Part shown: piece after piece, positions 51,200-59,990 of the stretch | How positions within the stretch are numbered: position 1 is the stretch's first letter | How the letters are laid out: each line of letters starts with the position of its first letter | Assembly (NCBI RefSeq): GCF_001514235.1 | Contig: NZ_KQ948936.1 | Coordinates: 62,001 to 126,000, forward strand | Length of the DNA stretch: 64,000 bases | DNA from: Streptomyces caeruleatus | GTDB taxonomy: Bacteria; Actinomycetota; Actinomycetes; Streptomycetales; Streptomycetaceae | Reading direction: 5' to 3' | Made by a program: the position numbers and the translations under genes | The notes under the pieces: generated by a model | Databases searched by the model: none | What the model was told of the DNA's origin: nothing | What the model saw: only the letters and a program-made list of their open reading frames with translations

Positions 51200-52219
51200 T
51201 CAGCCCAGCACGACAATTTCGGCCGCGTCGAACTCCACCCCGACCTCGTCCCCGACCCCGGGCGCGTTCCGCAGCGCGCACGCCGCTTCGAGGCGCGGCG
51301 CGTCCTCCGGCTGGAGGTGCACGGCGACATGCGTGCCCTTGAAGGTGCGGGCCGTGACCGTGCAGCGCAGTCCCTCGTCGGGGGCCACGAGCCGTACGCC
51401 GGCCGGCCGGACGAGCAGCGTCCGCGACCCCTGTGCGGCGCCCTCACCCACCGGCAGCTTCCCCCAGGGCGTGTCCGCGGCCTCCCCGGCGACGGTGCCC
51501 TCGACCACGTTGTCGAACCCGAGGAAGCGTGCCACGAACTCGTCCACGGGCCGCTGCCACACCTCCAGCGGCGTCCCGCTCTGGGCGATCCGCCCGTCCC
51601 GCATCACCACGACCCGGTCGGCCAGCGCGAAGGCCTCGCCCTGGTCGTGCGTCACGGCCAGCACGGTGGTGCCCAACCGGCCGAACAGCTCCCGGAGTTC
51701 GACGACGAGCCGCTCCCGCAGCGAGCGGTCGAGCTGGCCCAGCGGCTCGTCCAGCATCAGCAGCCGTGGCCGGGGGGCGAGCGCCCGGGCCAACGCCACC
51801 CGCTGCTGTTCCCCGCCGGAGAGTGAGGCCACGGCACGACGGGCGGCGCCCGGCAGCCCGACCAGGTCGAGCAACTCCCGTACCCGCTCGGCCTGTTCCC
51901 CCTTCGAGGCACCGTGCATCCGCGCCCCGAACGCCACGTTGCCGCCGACGTCCCGCTGCGGGAACAGCTGATGGTCCTGGAACATCAGCCCGACGCCCCG
52001 CTTGTGCGCGGGCACAGCCGCCTGGTCCCGGCCGTCGAGCGACACCCGCCCGGCATCGAGGGGTTGCAGCCCCGCCACCGCCCGCAGCAGCGTCGACTTG
52101 CCGCTGCCGCTCGGCCCGAGCACACACACGATCTCGTGCTCGGCGACATCGAGGTCGACGCGGTCCAGCACGGGCCGCCCGTCGAACCGTACGGTCGCAC
52201 CCGCCAGGCTCAACAGCAT
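51200..52219 (-). CDS. thiQ: Thiamine ABC transporter ATP-binding protein
   Basis: A 339-residue ATPase: Walker A GPSGSGKS (35-42), Q-loop LMFQDHQLFPQ, signature LSGGEQQR, Walker B LLMLDEPLGQLD, H-loop VTHDQGEA and a C-terminal TOBE-like domain. Its ATG directly follows the permease stop. The link to thiamine rests on the riboswitch and the ThiB-like receptor of the same operon. Confidence 0.9.
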   Translation of the reverse strand: MLLSLAGATVRFDGRPVLDRVDLDVAEHEIVCVLGPSGSGKSTLLRAVAGLQPLDAGRVSLDGRDQAAVPAHKRGVGLMFQDHQLFPQRDVGGNVAFGARMHGASKGEQAERVRELLDLVGLPGAARRAVASLSGGEQQRVALARALAPRPRLLMLDEPLGQLDRSLRERLVVELRELFGRLGTTVLAVTHDQGEAFALADRVVVMRDGRIAQSGTPLEVWQRPVDEFVARFLGFDNVVEGTVAGEAADTPWGKLPVGEGAAQGSRTLLVRPAGVRLVAPDEGLRCTVTARTFKGTHVAVHLQPEDAPRLEAACALRNAPGVGDEVGVEFDAAEIVVLG

Positions 52220-53908
52220 CTAGAACTCCCCCGTCCGATCCGTACGAAGCCGCTCCAGCACCAGCAACGCCACCGCGCACACCACCATCAGTACCGTCGA
52301 AAGGGCCATCGCCTGGCCGTAGTTGAGCTCGCCGGCCCGCCCCAGCAGCCGGGCCACGGCGACCGGCAGCGTCGGGTTGTCGGGCCGCGCGATGAACACG
52401 GTCGCCCCGAACTCCCCGAGCGACACCGCGAAGGCGAACCCGGCCGCGATCAGCAGCGCCCGCCGCACCATCGGCAGATCCACCTCGCGCCAGACCCGCC
52501 AGGGCGATGCCCCGAGCACGGAGGCCGCCTCGCGCAGCCGCTGGTCCACGGCCCGCAACACGGGCAGCATGGTCCGTACGACGAAGGGCACCCCGACCAG
52601 CGCCTGCGCCAGCGGCACCAGGATCCAGGTGCTGCGCAGGTCCAGCGGCGGCTCGTCCAGGGCGATCAGGAACCCGAAGCCGACCGTCACCGCGGACACC
52701 CCGAGCGGCAGCATCAGCAGCGCGTCGAAGCCCCGTACGAACCGGCCCGCGTCCCGGCGGGTCAACGCGGCCGCGGCCAGCCCGCCGATCAGCACGGCGA
52801 TGAGCGTGGCCACGACGGCGTACTGGAGCGAATTGCCGATCGCCTCGATCGGCGGGACCAGGAAGACCCCGCCGTCGGCGTCGGTCAGCGCCCGGTAGTA
52901 GCCGAAGTCGGGCGCGTCCAGCGACCGCTGCACCAGCACGGCGAGGGGCAGCAGCAGGAGTACGACGATGACGACCAGGACGCCGGCCAGCAGCGCCCAC
53001 TGCCCCGCCCCGCGCGGCCGCCGCGCGGTGACCGAGGCGTCCACCAGACGCAGGGCGCTCTCCCGCCGCCGTACCGTCCAGGCGTGCACGGCGAGGATCG
53101 CGCCCACCGCGAGGAACTGGATGATCGTCAGGACGGCGGCGGTGGACAGGTCGAAGATCTCCGAGGTCTGCCGGTAGATCTCGACTTCGAGGGTGGAGAA
53201 GGTCGGGCCGCCGAGGATCTGCACCACACCGAAGGAGGTGAAGGTGAACAGGAAGACCATGAGCGCGGCGGCGGCCACGGCGGGCCCGAGGGCCGGCAGG
53301 GTGACGGTCCGCCATGCGGTGAGGCGGGACGCCCCGAGCATCCGCGCGGCCTCCTCCTGCCGCGGGTCGAGCTGCGCCCAGAGGCCGCCGACGGTCCGTA
53401 CGACGACGGCGTAGTTGAAGAAGACGTGCGCGAGCAGGATGGCCCACACGGTGGTGTCCAGCCGTACGCCCCACAGCTCGTCGAGGAGTCCGCCGCGGCC
53501 GAGGAGCGCGAGGAACGCCGTACCGACGACGACCGTCGGCAGTACGAAGGGGACGGTGACGACGGCACGCAGGATGTGCTTGCCGGGGAAGTCGAAGCGG
53601 GCGAAGACGTAGGCGCCGGGCAGCGCGATCAGCAGGGTCAGCGCGGTGGAGGCGAGCGCCTGCCAGGTCGTGAACCACAGGACGTGCCGGATGTCCGACT
53701 GCCCGAGGACGTCCACGAGGCGCCCGAACTGCCATACCCCGTCGACCTGGAGACCGCGCGCGACGATCGCGGCGACGGGGTAGGCGAAGAAGACCGCGAA
53801 GAACGCGACGGGCACGGCGATGAGGCCGAGCCGCACCGCCGCGCTCCGCGTGGCCCTCCTGCGGGGAGCCGAAGCCGGGGCCGCTACTTCAGTACGAGCG
53901 AGGTCCAC
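52220..53908 (-). CDS. thiP: Thiamine ABC transporter permease (two fused permease halves)
   Basis: A 562-residue membrane protein with about twelve hydrophobic segments. It contains two EAA loops (RQEEAARMLGASRLTAWRTV and QRLREAASVLGASPWRVWRE), the ThiP/FbpB design in which both halves of the channel are fused. The GTG start at 53908 overlaps the receptor gene by 25 bp. Confidence 0.9.
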   Translation of the reverse strand: MDLARTEVAAPASAPRRRATRSAAVRLGLIAVPVAFFAVFFAYPVAAIVARGLQVDGVWQFGRLVDVLGQSDIRHVLWFTTWQALASTALTLLIALPGAYVFARFDFPGKHILRAVVTVPFVLPTVVVGTAFLALLGRGGLLDELWGVRLDTTVWAILLAHVFFNYAVVVRTVGGLWAQLDPRQEEAARMLGASRLTAWRTVTLPALGPAVAAAALMVFLFTFTSFGVVQILGGPTFSTLEVEIYRQTSEIFDLSTAAVLTIIQFLAVGAILAVHAWTVRRRESALRLVDASVTARRPRGAGQWALLAGVLVVIVVLLLLPLAVLVQRSLDAPDFGYYRALTDADGGVFLVPPIEAIGNSLQYAVVATLIAVLIGGLAAAALTRRDAGRFVRGFDALLMLPLGVSAVTVGFGFLIALDEPPLDLRSTWILVPLAQALVGVPFVVRTMLPVLRAVDQRLREAASVLGASPWRVWREVDLPMVRRALLIAAGFAFAVSLGEFGATVFIARPDNPTLPVAVARLLGRAGELNYGQAMALSTVLMVVCAVALLVLERLRTDRTGEF

Positions 53909-54996
53909 GACTTGACCCAGTCGTCACGGTTGTCGGCGATCTTCGCCGGGTCCATGGTCTCGGGATCCTTGGCCTGCGGCCCGTACTTGGTGAACTCCTC
54001 GGGCACCTGCGCGCCCTCCACCACCGGGTAGACGAACATGTTCAGCGGCATGTCGTCCTGGAAGGTCTTGGTGAGCAGGAAATCGAGGAGCGCCTTGCCG
54101 CCCTCGGCGTTCTTGGCGTTGCTCAGCAGGCCCGCGTACTCGACCTGCCGGAAGCAGGTGCCGGCCGCGACCCCCGTCGGCGCGGTCGTCGGCTTCGGGT
54201 CGGCGTAGATCACCTCGGCGGGCGGCGAGGAGGCGTACGACACGACCAGCGGCCGGTCGGCCTTGGCCTTCTTGCCGCCGGCGGAGCCGGAGAACTCCTC
54301 GTTGTAGGCCTGCTCCCAGCCGTCGACGACCTTCACGCCGTTCGCCTTGAGCTTCTTCCAGTACCCCTCCCAGCCGTCGTCGCCGTACTTGGCGGCGGTA
54401 CCGAGCAGGAAGCCGAGGCCCGGCGAGGAGGTGGAGGCGTTCTCGGTGACGAGGAGGTTCTTGTAGGCGGGCTTGATCAGGTCGTCGTACGAGGTCGGCG
54501 GGGCGAGCTTGTGCTCGCTGAAGTACGCCTTGTCGTAGTTGACGCAGATGTCGCCGGTGTCGATCGGGGTGACCCGGTGCTTGTCCTGGTCGGCCCGGTA
54601 CCGGGCCTCTATCTTGTCGGCGCCCTTCGGCTCGTACGACTGGAACAGGTCGTTGTCGAGGGCACGCGAGAGCAGGGTGTTGTCGACGCCGAAGAAGACG
54701 TCGCCCTGCGGGTTGTCCTTGGTGAGGATGGCCTTGTTCACGGCCTGCCCGGCGTCCCCGTCCTCCAGGACCCTGACCTTGTAGCCGGACTGCTTCTCGA
54801 ACGCGGCGATGACGTTCTTCGAGACGGCCCACGAGTCATGGGCGACCAGCGTGACGGTCTTGGAACCGGAGCCGGAGCCGCCGGATTCGGAGCCCGGGGA
54901 GTCGGACGACCCGCAGGCGGACAGACCGACCATGCCGAGGCCCACGACGACGGCCGCGAACCGCTGATGAGCGATCCTCTTGTGGGTGTTGCTCAC
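53884..54996 (-). CDS. thiB: Thiamine-binding lipoprotein
   Basis: A 370-residue receptor. Signal with lipobox GLSACGSS, a Ser/Gly spacer, then TVTLVAHDSWAVSKNVIAAF and NPQGDVFFGVDNTLLSRAL, which match ThiB-type thiamine receptors (TbpA). GTG 54996 follows a full AGGAGG. It is the first gene of the operon behind a TPP riboswitch, which supports thiamine or a phosphate ester as ligand. Confidence 0.92.
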   Translation of the reverse strand: MSNTHKRIAHQRFAAVVVGLGMVGLSACGSSDSPGSESGGSGSGSKTVTLVAHDSWAVSKNVIAAFEKQSGYKVRVLEDGDAGQAVNKAILTKDNPQGDVFFGVDNTLLSRALDNDLFQSYEPKGADKIEARYRADQDKHRVTPIDTGDICVNYDKAYFSEHKLAPPTSYDDLIKPAYKNLLVTENASTSSPGLGFLLGTAAKYGDDGWEGYWKKLKANGVKVVDGWEQAYNEEFSGSAGGKKAKADRPLVVSYASSPPAEVIYADPKPTTAPTGVAAGTCFRQVEYAGLLSNAKNAEGGKALLDFLLTKTFQDDMPLNMFVYPVVEGAQVPEEFTKYGPQAKDPETMDPAKIADNRDDWVKSWTSLVLK

Positions 54997-55029
54997 TGAA
55001 TTCCTCCTGGGTGACCAGGAAGAGACGCG

Positions 55030-55066
55030 GCCCTGCCCACGACCCCTGAGGGGTCCCGGGCAGGGC
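55030..55066 (-). terminator. Stacked hairpin between riboswitch and thiB
   Basis: Outer 9-bp stem GCCCTGCCC / GGGCAGGGC enclosing an inner 6-bp stem GACCCC / GGGGTC with a 3-base loop. It is well placed to act as the expression platform of the riboswitch, stopping transcription or exposing the thiB ribosome site. No T-run follows, so the mechanism is open. Confidence 0.7.
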
Positions 55067-55084
55067 GCAACAGCTTGAGTAGTG

Positions 55085-55173
55085 ACCGAACTTCCTACCC
55101 AGAATGACCTGGGCGAGGTTCAGAGGGTCTGCGGCCCGATTGCCGCACTCTCAGCGCTGTGGCGCTCCCCTGT
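55085..55173 (-). promoter_or_regulatory. TPP riboswitch (thi-box)
   Basis: Reading leftward the RNA has ACAGGGGAGC, GCUGAGAG (55148-55155), GACCCU, CUGAACCU (55116-55123) and a GGGUAGGAAG-like 3' end. These are the conserved blocks of the thiamine pyrophosphate aptamer, with P3 formed by GCGGC/GCCGC around 55131-55146. It lies about 90 bp upstream of thiB. TPP binding should reduce expression of the thiamine importer. The segment pairing with GGGTAATGCC in most thi-boxes is somewhat diverged here. Confidence 0.9.
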
Positions 55174-55216
55174 CGGAATATGAAGATGTACTTACGACAG
55201 TCTTACGGTGGCCAGA

Positions 55217-56323
55217 CTACCGCTCGGTCGCGGCGAGCTGTCCGCACGCTCCGTCGATCTCCTGACCACGGGTGTCCCGAATCGTCACCGGCACACCATG
55301 CGCGGCGATGGCCTCGACGAACGCCTTCTCGTCCTCGGGCCGGGAGGCGGTCCACTTGGACCCGGGAGTCGGGTTCAGCGGAATGAGATTGACATGCACG
55401 GGCTTGCCCTTGAGCAGCCGCCCGAGCCGGTCACCACGCCAGGCCTGGTCGTTGATGTCGCGGATCAGGGCGTACTCGATCGACAGCCGCCGTCCGCTCT
55501 TGCCGACGTACTCGAAGCCGGCGTCGAGCACCTCACGCACCTTCCACCGTGTGTTCACGGGGACGAGGGTGTCGCGCAGCTCGTCGTCGGGCGCGTGCAG
55601 TGAGATCGCGAGCCGGCACTTGAAGCCCTCGTCGGCGAACCGGTGGATGGCCGGCACGAGCCCGACGGTCGACACGGTGATCCCGCGCTGGGACAGCCCG
55701 AGCCCGTCCGGCTCGGGGTCGGTGAGCCGCCGAACGGCACCCACGACCCGGTTGTAGTTGGCGAGCGGCTCGCCCATCCCCATGAAGACGATGTTGGACA
55801 GCCGGGCAGGCCCCCCGGGGACCTCCCCGTCCCGCAGCGCCCGCATCCCGTCCACGATCTGATGCACGATCTCGGCGGTCGACAGATTCCGGTCGAGACC
55901 CGCCTGCCCGGTGGCACAGAACGGACAGTTCATCCCGCACCCGGCCTGCGAACTGATGCACATCGTCACCCGGTCCGGATACCGCATCAGCACCGACTCG
56001 ACGAGCGTCCCGTCGAACAGCCGCCACAACGTCTTGCGGGTGTCGCCCTGGTCCGTCGACAGATGCCGTACGACGGTCATCAGCTCGGGAAACAGCTCCT
56101 CCCGCAGCTTGTTCCGCGAACCGGCCGGGATGTCGGTCCACTGCTCCGGGTCGTGCGCGTACCGCGCGAAGTAGTGCTGCGAAAGCTGCTTGGCACGAAA
56201 CGGCTTCTCCCCGATCGCGGCGACAGCGTCCTTACGCTCACCGGGCGTGAGATCGGCAAGATGCCGCGGCGGCTTCTTGGCTCCGCGCGGGGCGACGAAA
56301 GTGAGTTCTCCGGGCTTAGGCAT
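55217..56323 (-). CDS. rlmN: Dual-specificity 23S rRNA/tRNA adenine-C2 methyltransferase
   Basis: A 368-residue radical-SAM methyltransferase that methylates C2 of A2503 in 23S rRNA and A37 in some tRNAs. The iron-sulfur cluster motif is CGMNCPFC (C129, C133, C136) followed by GMGEPLANY. The C-terminal cysteine needed to resolve the methyl adduct is C360 in DGACGQL. ATG 56323 is chosen because the family begins near MPKPGELTFV; the longer upstream frame has non-coding composition. Confidence 0.96.
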   Translation of the reverse strand: MPKPGELTFVAPRGAKKPPRHLADLTPGERKDAVAAIGEKPFRAKQLSQHYFARYAHDPEQWTDIPAGSRNKLREELFPELMTVVRHLSTDQGDTRKTLWRLFDGTLVESVLMRYPDRVTMCISSQAGCGMNCPFCATGQAGLDRNLSTAEIVHQIVDGMRALRDGEVPGGPARLSNIVFMGMGEPLANYNRVVGAVRRLTDPEPDGLGLSQRGITVSTVGLVPAIHRFADEGFKCRLAISLHAPDDELRDTLVPVNTRWKVREVLDAGFEYVGKSGRRLSIEYALIRDINDQAWRGDRLGRLLKGKPVHVNLIPLNPTPGSKWTASRPEDEKAFVEAIAAHGVPVTIRDTRGQEIDGACGQLAATER

Positions 56324-56506
56324 GGCTGTACCAGTGTCGCAGATCCAATCAGGTGACCTGGGCGCTGGCACCGAGCGACGGCGCCACGGCTCCCGCGGCA
56401 GCGCCCCGCGGGGGCGAACAGGCTGGTCAGAACTCCCTCGTGCCGCCGATGACCGACGCCGCCCGCCCGCCACTCCCGCCGCCGCACTGGCCGGCGTCGC
56501 GTACGG

Positions 56507-56956
56507 CTAGCCGGTCGGGCGCTCCAGCCTGTCCTTGAGGAGTTGCTCGTCGCGCGGGAGTTCCTTGCGGACCTGCGGGCGGACGACGAGGGGTACCAGG
56601 ACCTTGCCGAGGCCGTGCCCTTCGAAGTCGATGTCGATCGTCACGCGGGAACGGCGACCGTCGTCGAGCGGTTCGATCTCACCGTGGGTACGGGGCCTGA
56701 CCGGACCGTCGATTCCGTGCAGATCCCAGCTGTGCGGAGGGTCGAGTTCGTCGAACTGCACGGTCATCGGAACCTCGCGGCTGCCGACGCGCCGGGTGAC
56801 CCGAACCCGCGAGCCCGTCTGGATCGGCCCTTCGTCGAGCTGTTCGGCCGAGACGGCGCTCAGCTGCCACTCCGGCAGATGGGACGGGTCGGTGACATAC
56901 GCGTAGACCTCGCCGGGTGGCCGGTCGACGTCGATGATTTCTCGGATGATGGCCAT
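56507..56956 (-). CDS. SRPBCC-family protein
   Basis: A 149-residue START/SRPBCC-fold protein: IDVDRPPGEVYAYVTDPSHLPEW at the start and RVTIDIDFEGHGLGKVLVPLV near the C-terminal helix. The family binds hydrophobic ligands or modifies polyketides; here no partner gene is evident. ATG 56956 follows AAGGGGGT. A 183-bp gene-free stretch separates its stop from rlmN, with no signal seen. Confidence 0.85.
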   Translation of the reverse strand: MAIIREIIDVDRPPGEVYAYVTDPSHLPEWQLSAVSAEQLDEGPIQTGSRVRVTRRVGSREVPMTVQFDELDPPHSWDLHGIDGPVRPRTHGEIEPLDDGRRSRVTIDIDFEGHGLGKVLVPLVVRPQVRKELPRDEQLLKDRLERPTG

Positions 56957-57067
56957 GACGACCCCCTTTGCGGTGCCGTGAGGGCGTACACCGGAATCGT
57001 CCCACCGGACGCCCCGGGGCACCATCGCACACCGCCCACCGCCCACCGCACGCCTGGCGCCGGAAAG

Positions 57068-57106
57068 CCGTGGAGCCCCCGCTCTTGCCGAGCGGGGGCT
57101 CCACGG
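57068..57106 (-). terminator. Terminator hairpin after cdsA
   Basis: A perfect 16-bp stem CCGTGGAGCCCCCGCT / AGCGGGGGCTCCACGG with a 7-base loop, 26 bp after the cdsA stop. It ends the rpsB-to-cdsA transcript before the SRPBCC gene. Confidence 0.88.
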
Positions 57107-57131
57107 TTTGGCTCTTCGCCTGGTCCAGCCG

Positions 57132-58298
57132 TCAGCCGGAGCCCACGAACAGCACCATCAGCAACCACACCACCGGCGCCGTGGGAAGCAGCGAGTCCAG
57201 CCGGTCCATGATCCCGCCGTGCCCCGGCAGCAGCGTGCCCATGTCCTTGATGCCCAGGTCCCGCTTGATCATCGACTCGCCGAGGTCGCCCAGCGTGGCG
57301 CTGGCCGCGACCGCGAGGCCCAGGAGCAGGCCTTGCCACCAGGTGCCGTCGTCGATCAGGAACTCCATGCACAGCGCGCCCGCCACCATCGCGAAGCTCA
57401 CCGCACCGAGCAGGCCCTCGCGGGTCTTGCCGGGACTGATACGCGGAGCGAGCTTGTGCTTGCCGAAGCGCCAGCCGACGGCGTACGCGCCGGTGTCGCT
57501 GACGACCGTCAGAAGCAGGAACGTCAGGACCCGCCAGGCCCCGTCGTCGGCCGTCAGCATCATCGCGACGAACGTCGCCAGGAACGGCACGTAGAACGCC
57601 GCGAACACACCCGCGGTGACGTCCTTGAGGTAGCCCTCCGGCGGCTCGGTCATCCGCCAGACCAGTACGGCCAGCGCGGTCAGCGCCATCGACACCCAGG
57701 CGCCCTCGGCACCCCGGACATACCCGGCGATCACCATCGCCGCACCGCCGAGCGCGAGCGGAACGAGCGGCGCCTTGATGCCCTTGCGCTCCTCGAGCCG
57801 CCTGGTCAGCTCCCACAGGCCCACGACGACGGCGACCGCGACCACACCGACGAACACGGCCTTGACGACGAACAGCGAAGCGACGATCACCACACCGAGC
57901 GCGACGCCGACTCCTATGGCCGCACCCAGGTCGCGCCCCGCGCTCTTCTTCTGCGGCTGGGGCGCCGGCTGTGGGGCGTCGGGCATGGGCTCCGGATTCT
58001 GCTGCGCCGCCTCGGAGGGCCGCGCCTGCGGCGTGTCGTACGGCCGCGCGTGCGGCGGCTGTTCGCGGAACAAGGGGCCGCTCAGCCGAGCGGCCCCCCG
58101 GTCGTCATCCTGGTCTCCGCCATACGCGGGAACGTCGGGCACGATGGGCATGGGGCGAGTCTGCTGCGCCTCAGGCGCATCGTACGCGGGACCCGCCGGG
58201 GCAGCCCCCTGGACAGGTCCTCGTGCGGCGGCCCCCCAGTAACCGGCTTGCCCGGCTTGCCCGGCTTGTGGCGGTGCCCCCCAGGAAGAGTCGTTCAT
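57132..58298 (-). CDS. cdsA: Phosphatidate cytidylyltransferase
   Basis: A 388-residue membrane enzyme making CDP-diacylglycerol from phosphatidate and CTP. The family signature near the C-terminus is complete: SMIKRDLGIKDMG with PGHGGIMDRLD. About eight hydrophobic segments lie after residue ~120. The first ~115 residues are a Pro/Gln/Ala-rich hydrophilic tail, beyond the usual ~280-residue enzyme. ATG 58298 overlaps the frr stop (TGATG). Confidence 0.94.
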   Translation of the reverse strand: MNDSSWGAPPQAGQAGQAGYWGAAARGPVQGAAPAGPAYDAPEAQQTRPMPIVPDVPAYGGDQDDDRGAARLSGPLFREQPPHARPYDTPQARPSEAAQQNPEPMPDAPQPAPQPQKKSAGRDLGAAIGVGVALGVVIVASLFVVKAVFVGVVAVAVVVGLWELTRRLEERKGIKAPLVPLALGGAAMVIAGYVRGAEGAWVSMALTALAVLVWRMTEPPEGYLKDVTAGVFAAFYVPFLATFVAMMLTADDGAWRVLTFLLLTVVSDTGAYAVGWRFGKHKLAPRISPGKTREGLLGAVSFAMVAGALCMEFLIDDGTWWQGLLLGLAVAASATLGDLGESMIKRDLGIKDMGTLLPGHGGIMDRLDSLLPTAPVVWLLMVLFVGSG

Positions 58299-58855
58299 CA
58301 GACCTCGAGCAGCTCCGCTTCCTTGTGCTTGAGGAGCTCGTCCACCTGCGCGACGTATTTGTGCGTGGTGTCGTCGAGTTCCTTCTCCGCACGGCGGCCC
58401 TCGTCCTCGCCGATCTCGCCGTCCTTGATCAGCTTGTCGATGGCGTCCTTAGCCTTGCGGCGCACGGAGCGGATGGAGACTCGCGAGTCCTCGGCCTTGC
58501 TCTTGGCGACCTTGATGTAGTCGCGGCGGCGCTCCTCGGTGAGCTCGGGGAACACCACTCGGATGATGTTGCCGTCGTTGCTCGGGTTGACGCCGAGGTC
58601 GGAGTCACGGATGGCCTGCTCGATGTTGCGCAGGGCCGTCTTGTCGAACGGGGTCACGACGGCCATGCGCGGCTCCGGCACGGAGAACGAAGCCAGCTGG
58701 TTGATCGGCGTCGGCGCACCGTAGTAGTCGGCCACGATCTTGTTGAACATCGCCGGGTGCGCACGGCCGGTGCGGATCGCGGCGAAGTCCTCCTTGGCGA
58801 CCACGACGGCCTTCTCCATCTTCTCCTCGGCCTCGAGGAGGGTCTCTTCGATCAC
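58298..58855 (-). CDS. frr: Ribosome recycling factor
   Basis: A 185-residue factor that, with EF-G, splits post-termination ribosomes. The length and the segments FAAIRTGRAHPAMFNKIVADYYG, GNIIRVVFPELTEERRRDYIK and the coiled three-helix pattern are standard. GTG 58855 follows AGGAGCAAGTG. It is the third gene of the rpsB-tsf-pyrH-frr order. Confidence 0.96.
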   Translation of the reverse strand: MIEETLLEAEEKMEKAVVVAKEDFAAIRTGRAHPAMFNKIVADYYGAPTPINQLASFSVPEPRMAVVTPFDKTALRNIEQAIRDSDLGVNPSNDGNIIRVVFPELTEERRRDYIKVAKSKAEDSRVSIRSVRRKAKDAIDKLIKDGEIGEDEGRRAEKELDDTTHKYVAQVDELLKHKEAELLEV

Positions 58856-59036
58856 CACTTGCTCCTGCGTGTCTTGAGTAAAAGGCCCGGCTGCGGTTCC
58901 TGGGTGGGGGCGGCGGCCGGCTGCGTCGCGTCTTCTTCCTGCACGGTTCCCGACCGGCAGGACATTGTCCATCCCCCCGGTCAGGGTCCGCCCCGTCCGT
59001 CCCCCGGACGGGTTCGTTGTCGGAGTTGTCGGAGCG

Positions 59037-59795
59037 TCAGCCCCGACCGCCCTGCTCACCCACAAGCGTGCCGATCTTCTCACCCTTGACGGCGCGCGCG
59101 ATATTGCCCTCCGCCAGGAGCTCGAAGACGAGGATCGGGAGCTTGTTGTCGCGGCACAGGGTGATCGCCGTGGCGTCGGCGACCTTGAGATCGCGGGTGA
59201 TGACCTCGCCGTAGCCGAGGGAGTCGAACTTGACGGCGTCCGGGTTGCGCTTGGGGTCGGAGTCGTAGACCCCGTCCACCCCGTTCTTGCCCATGAGCAG
59301 CGCCTCGGCGTCGATCTCCAGGGCGCGCTGGGCTGCGGTGGTGTCGGTGGAGAAGTACGGCATGCCCATACCGGCGCCGAAGATGACCACGCGGCCCTTC
59401 TCCAGGTGCCGTACGGCGCGCAGCGGGATGTACGGCTCGGCGACCTGGCCCATGGTGATGGCGGTCTGGACCCGGCTGTCGATGCCCTCCTTCTCCAGGA
59501 AGTCCTGGAGGGCGAGGCAGTTCATGACGGTGCCGAGCATGCCCATGTAGTCGGAGCGGGCCCGGTCCATGCCGCGCTGCTGGAGTTCGGCGCCGCGGAA
59601 GAAGTTGCCGCCGCCGATGACGACCGCGACCTGCGCGCCGTCGCGCACGACGGCCGCGATCTCACGGGCGATCTTGTGCACCACGTCCGGGTCGACGCCG
59701 AGGCCCCCGCCACCGGAGAAGGCCTCTCCGGACAGCTTCAGCAGAAACCGGCCGCGTACTTTGCCGTCGTCGCTCTTCTGGGCCTTGGTGGTCAT
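59037..59795 (-). CDS. pyrH: Uridylate kinase
   Basis: A 252-residue hexameric UMP kinase. LLKLSGEAFSG, VVIGGGNFFRG, DYMGMLGTVMNCLALQD and GMGMPYFSTDTTAAQRALEI are the family's nucleotide and UMP-binding segments. It phosphorylates UMP to UDP for RNA and cell-wall precursors. ATG 59795 follows AGGCGGGA; the longer frame upstream lies over the intergenic hairpin. Confidence 0.96.
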   Translation of the reverse strand: MTTKAQKSDDGKVRGRFLLKLSGEAFSGGGGLGVDPDVVHKIAREIAAVVRDGAQVAVVIGGGNFFRGAELQQRGMDRARSDYMGMLGTVMNCLALQDFLEKEGIDSRVQTAITMGQVAEPYIPLRAVRHLEKGRVVIFGAGMGMPYFSTDTTAAQRALEIDAEALLMGKNGVDGVYDSDPKRNPDAVKFDSLGYGEVITRDLKVADATAITLCRDNKLPILVFELLAEGNIARAVKGEKIGTLVGEQGGRG

Positions 59796-59833
59796 CGAGA
59801 TCCCGCCTTTGTTACGTGGTGCACATACGAAGA

Positions 59834-59884
59834 AGGCCATTGCCGGTTGGGGCGTGTTTCGCATCCCATGCGCGGCAATGGCCT
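59834..59884 (-). terminator. Long-loop hairpin between tsf and pyrH
   Basis: A perfect 12-bp stem AGGCCATTGCCG / CGGCAATGGCCT around a 27-base loop in the 195-bp gap between tsf and pyrH. It could partly terminate the rpsB-tsf transcript or protect its 3' end. Confidence 0.7.
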
Positions 59885-59990
59885 CCTCGTCAGATCTGCT
59901 GTCGTCCGTCACGCACACGTGCGCGGTGACGGAGTCCGCCAACGACTTCCCTCGACCCTATCGGGACCGGGCGCCGATCGCGGCACGGAC

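Noticed and set aside
56324..56506. Small open frames between rlmN and the SRPBCC gene
   Set aside because: No ribosome sites or coding bias; probable plain intergenic DNA.
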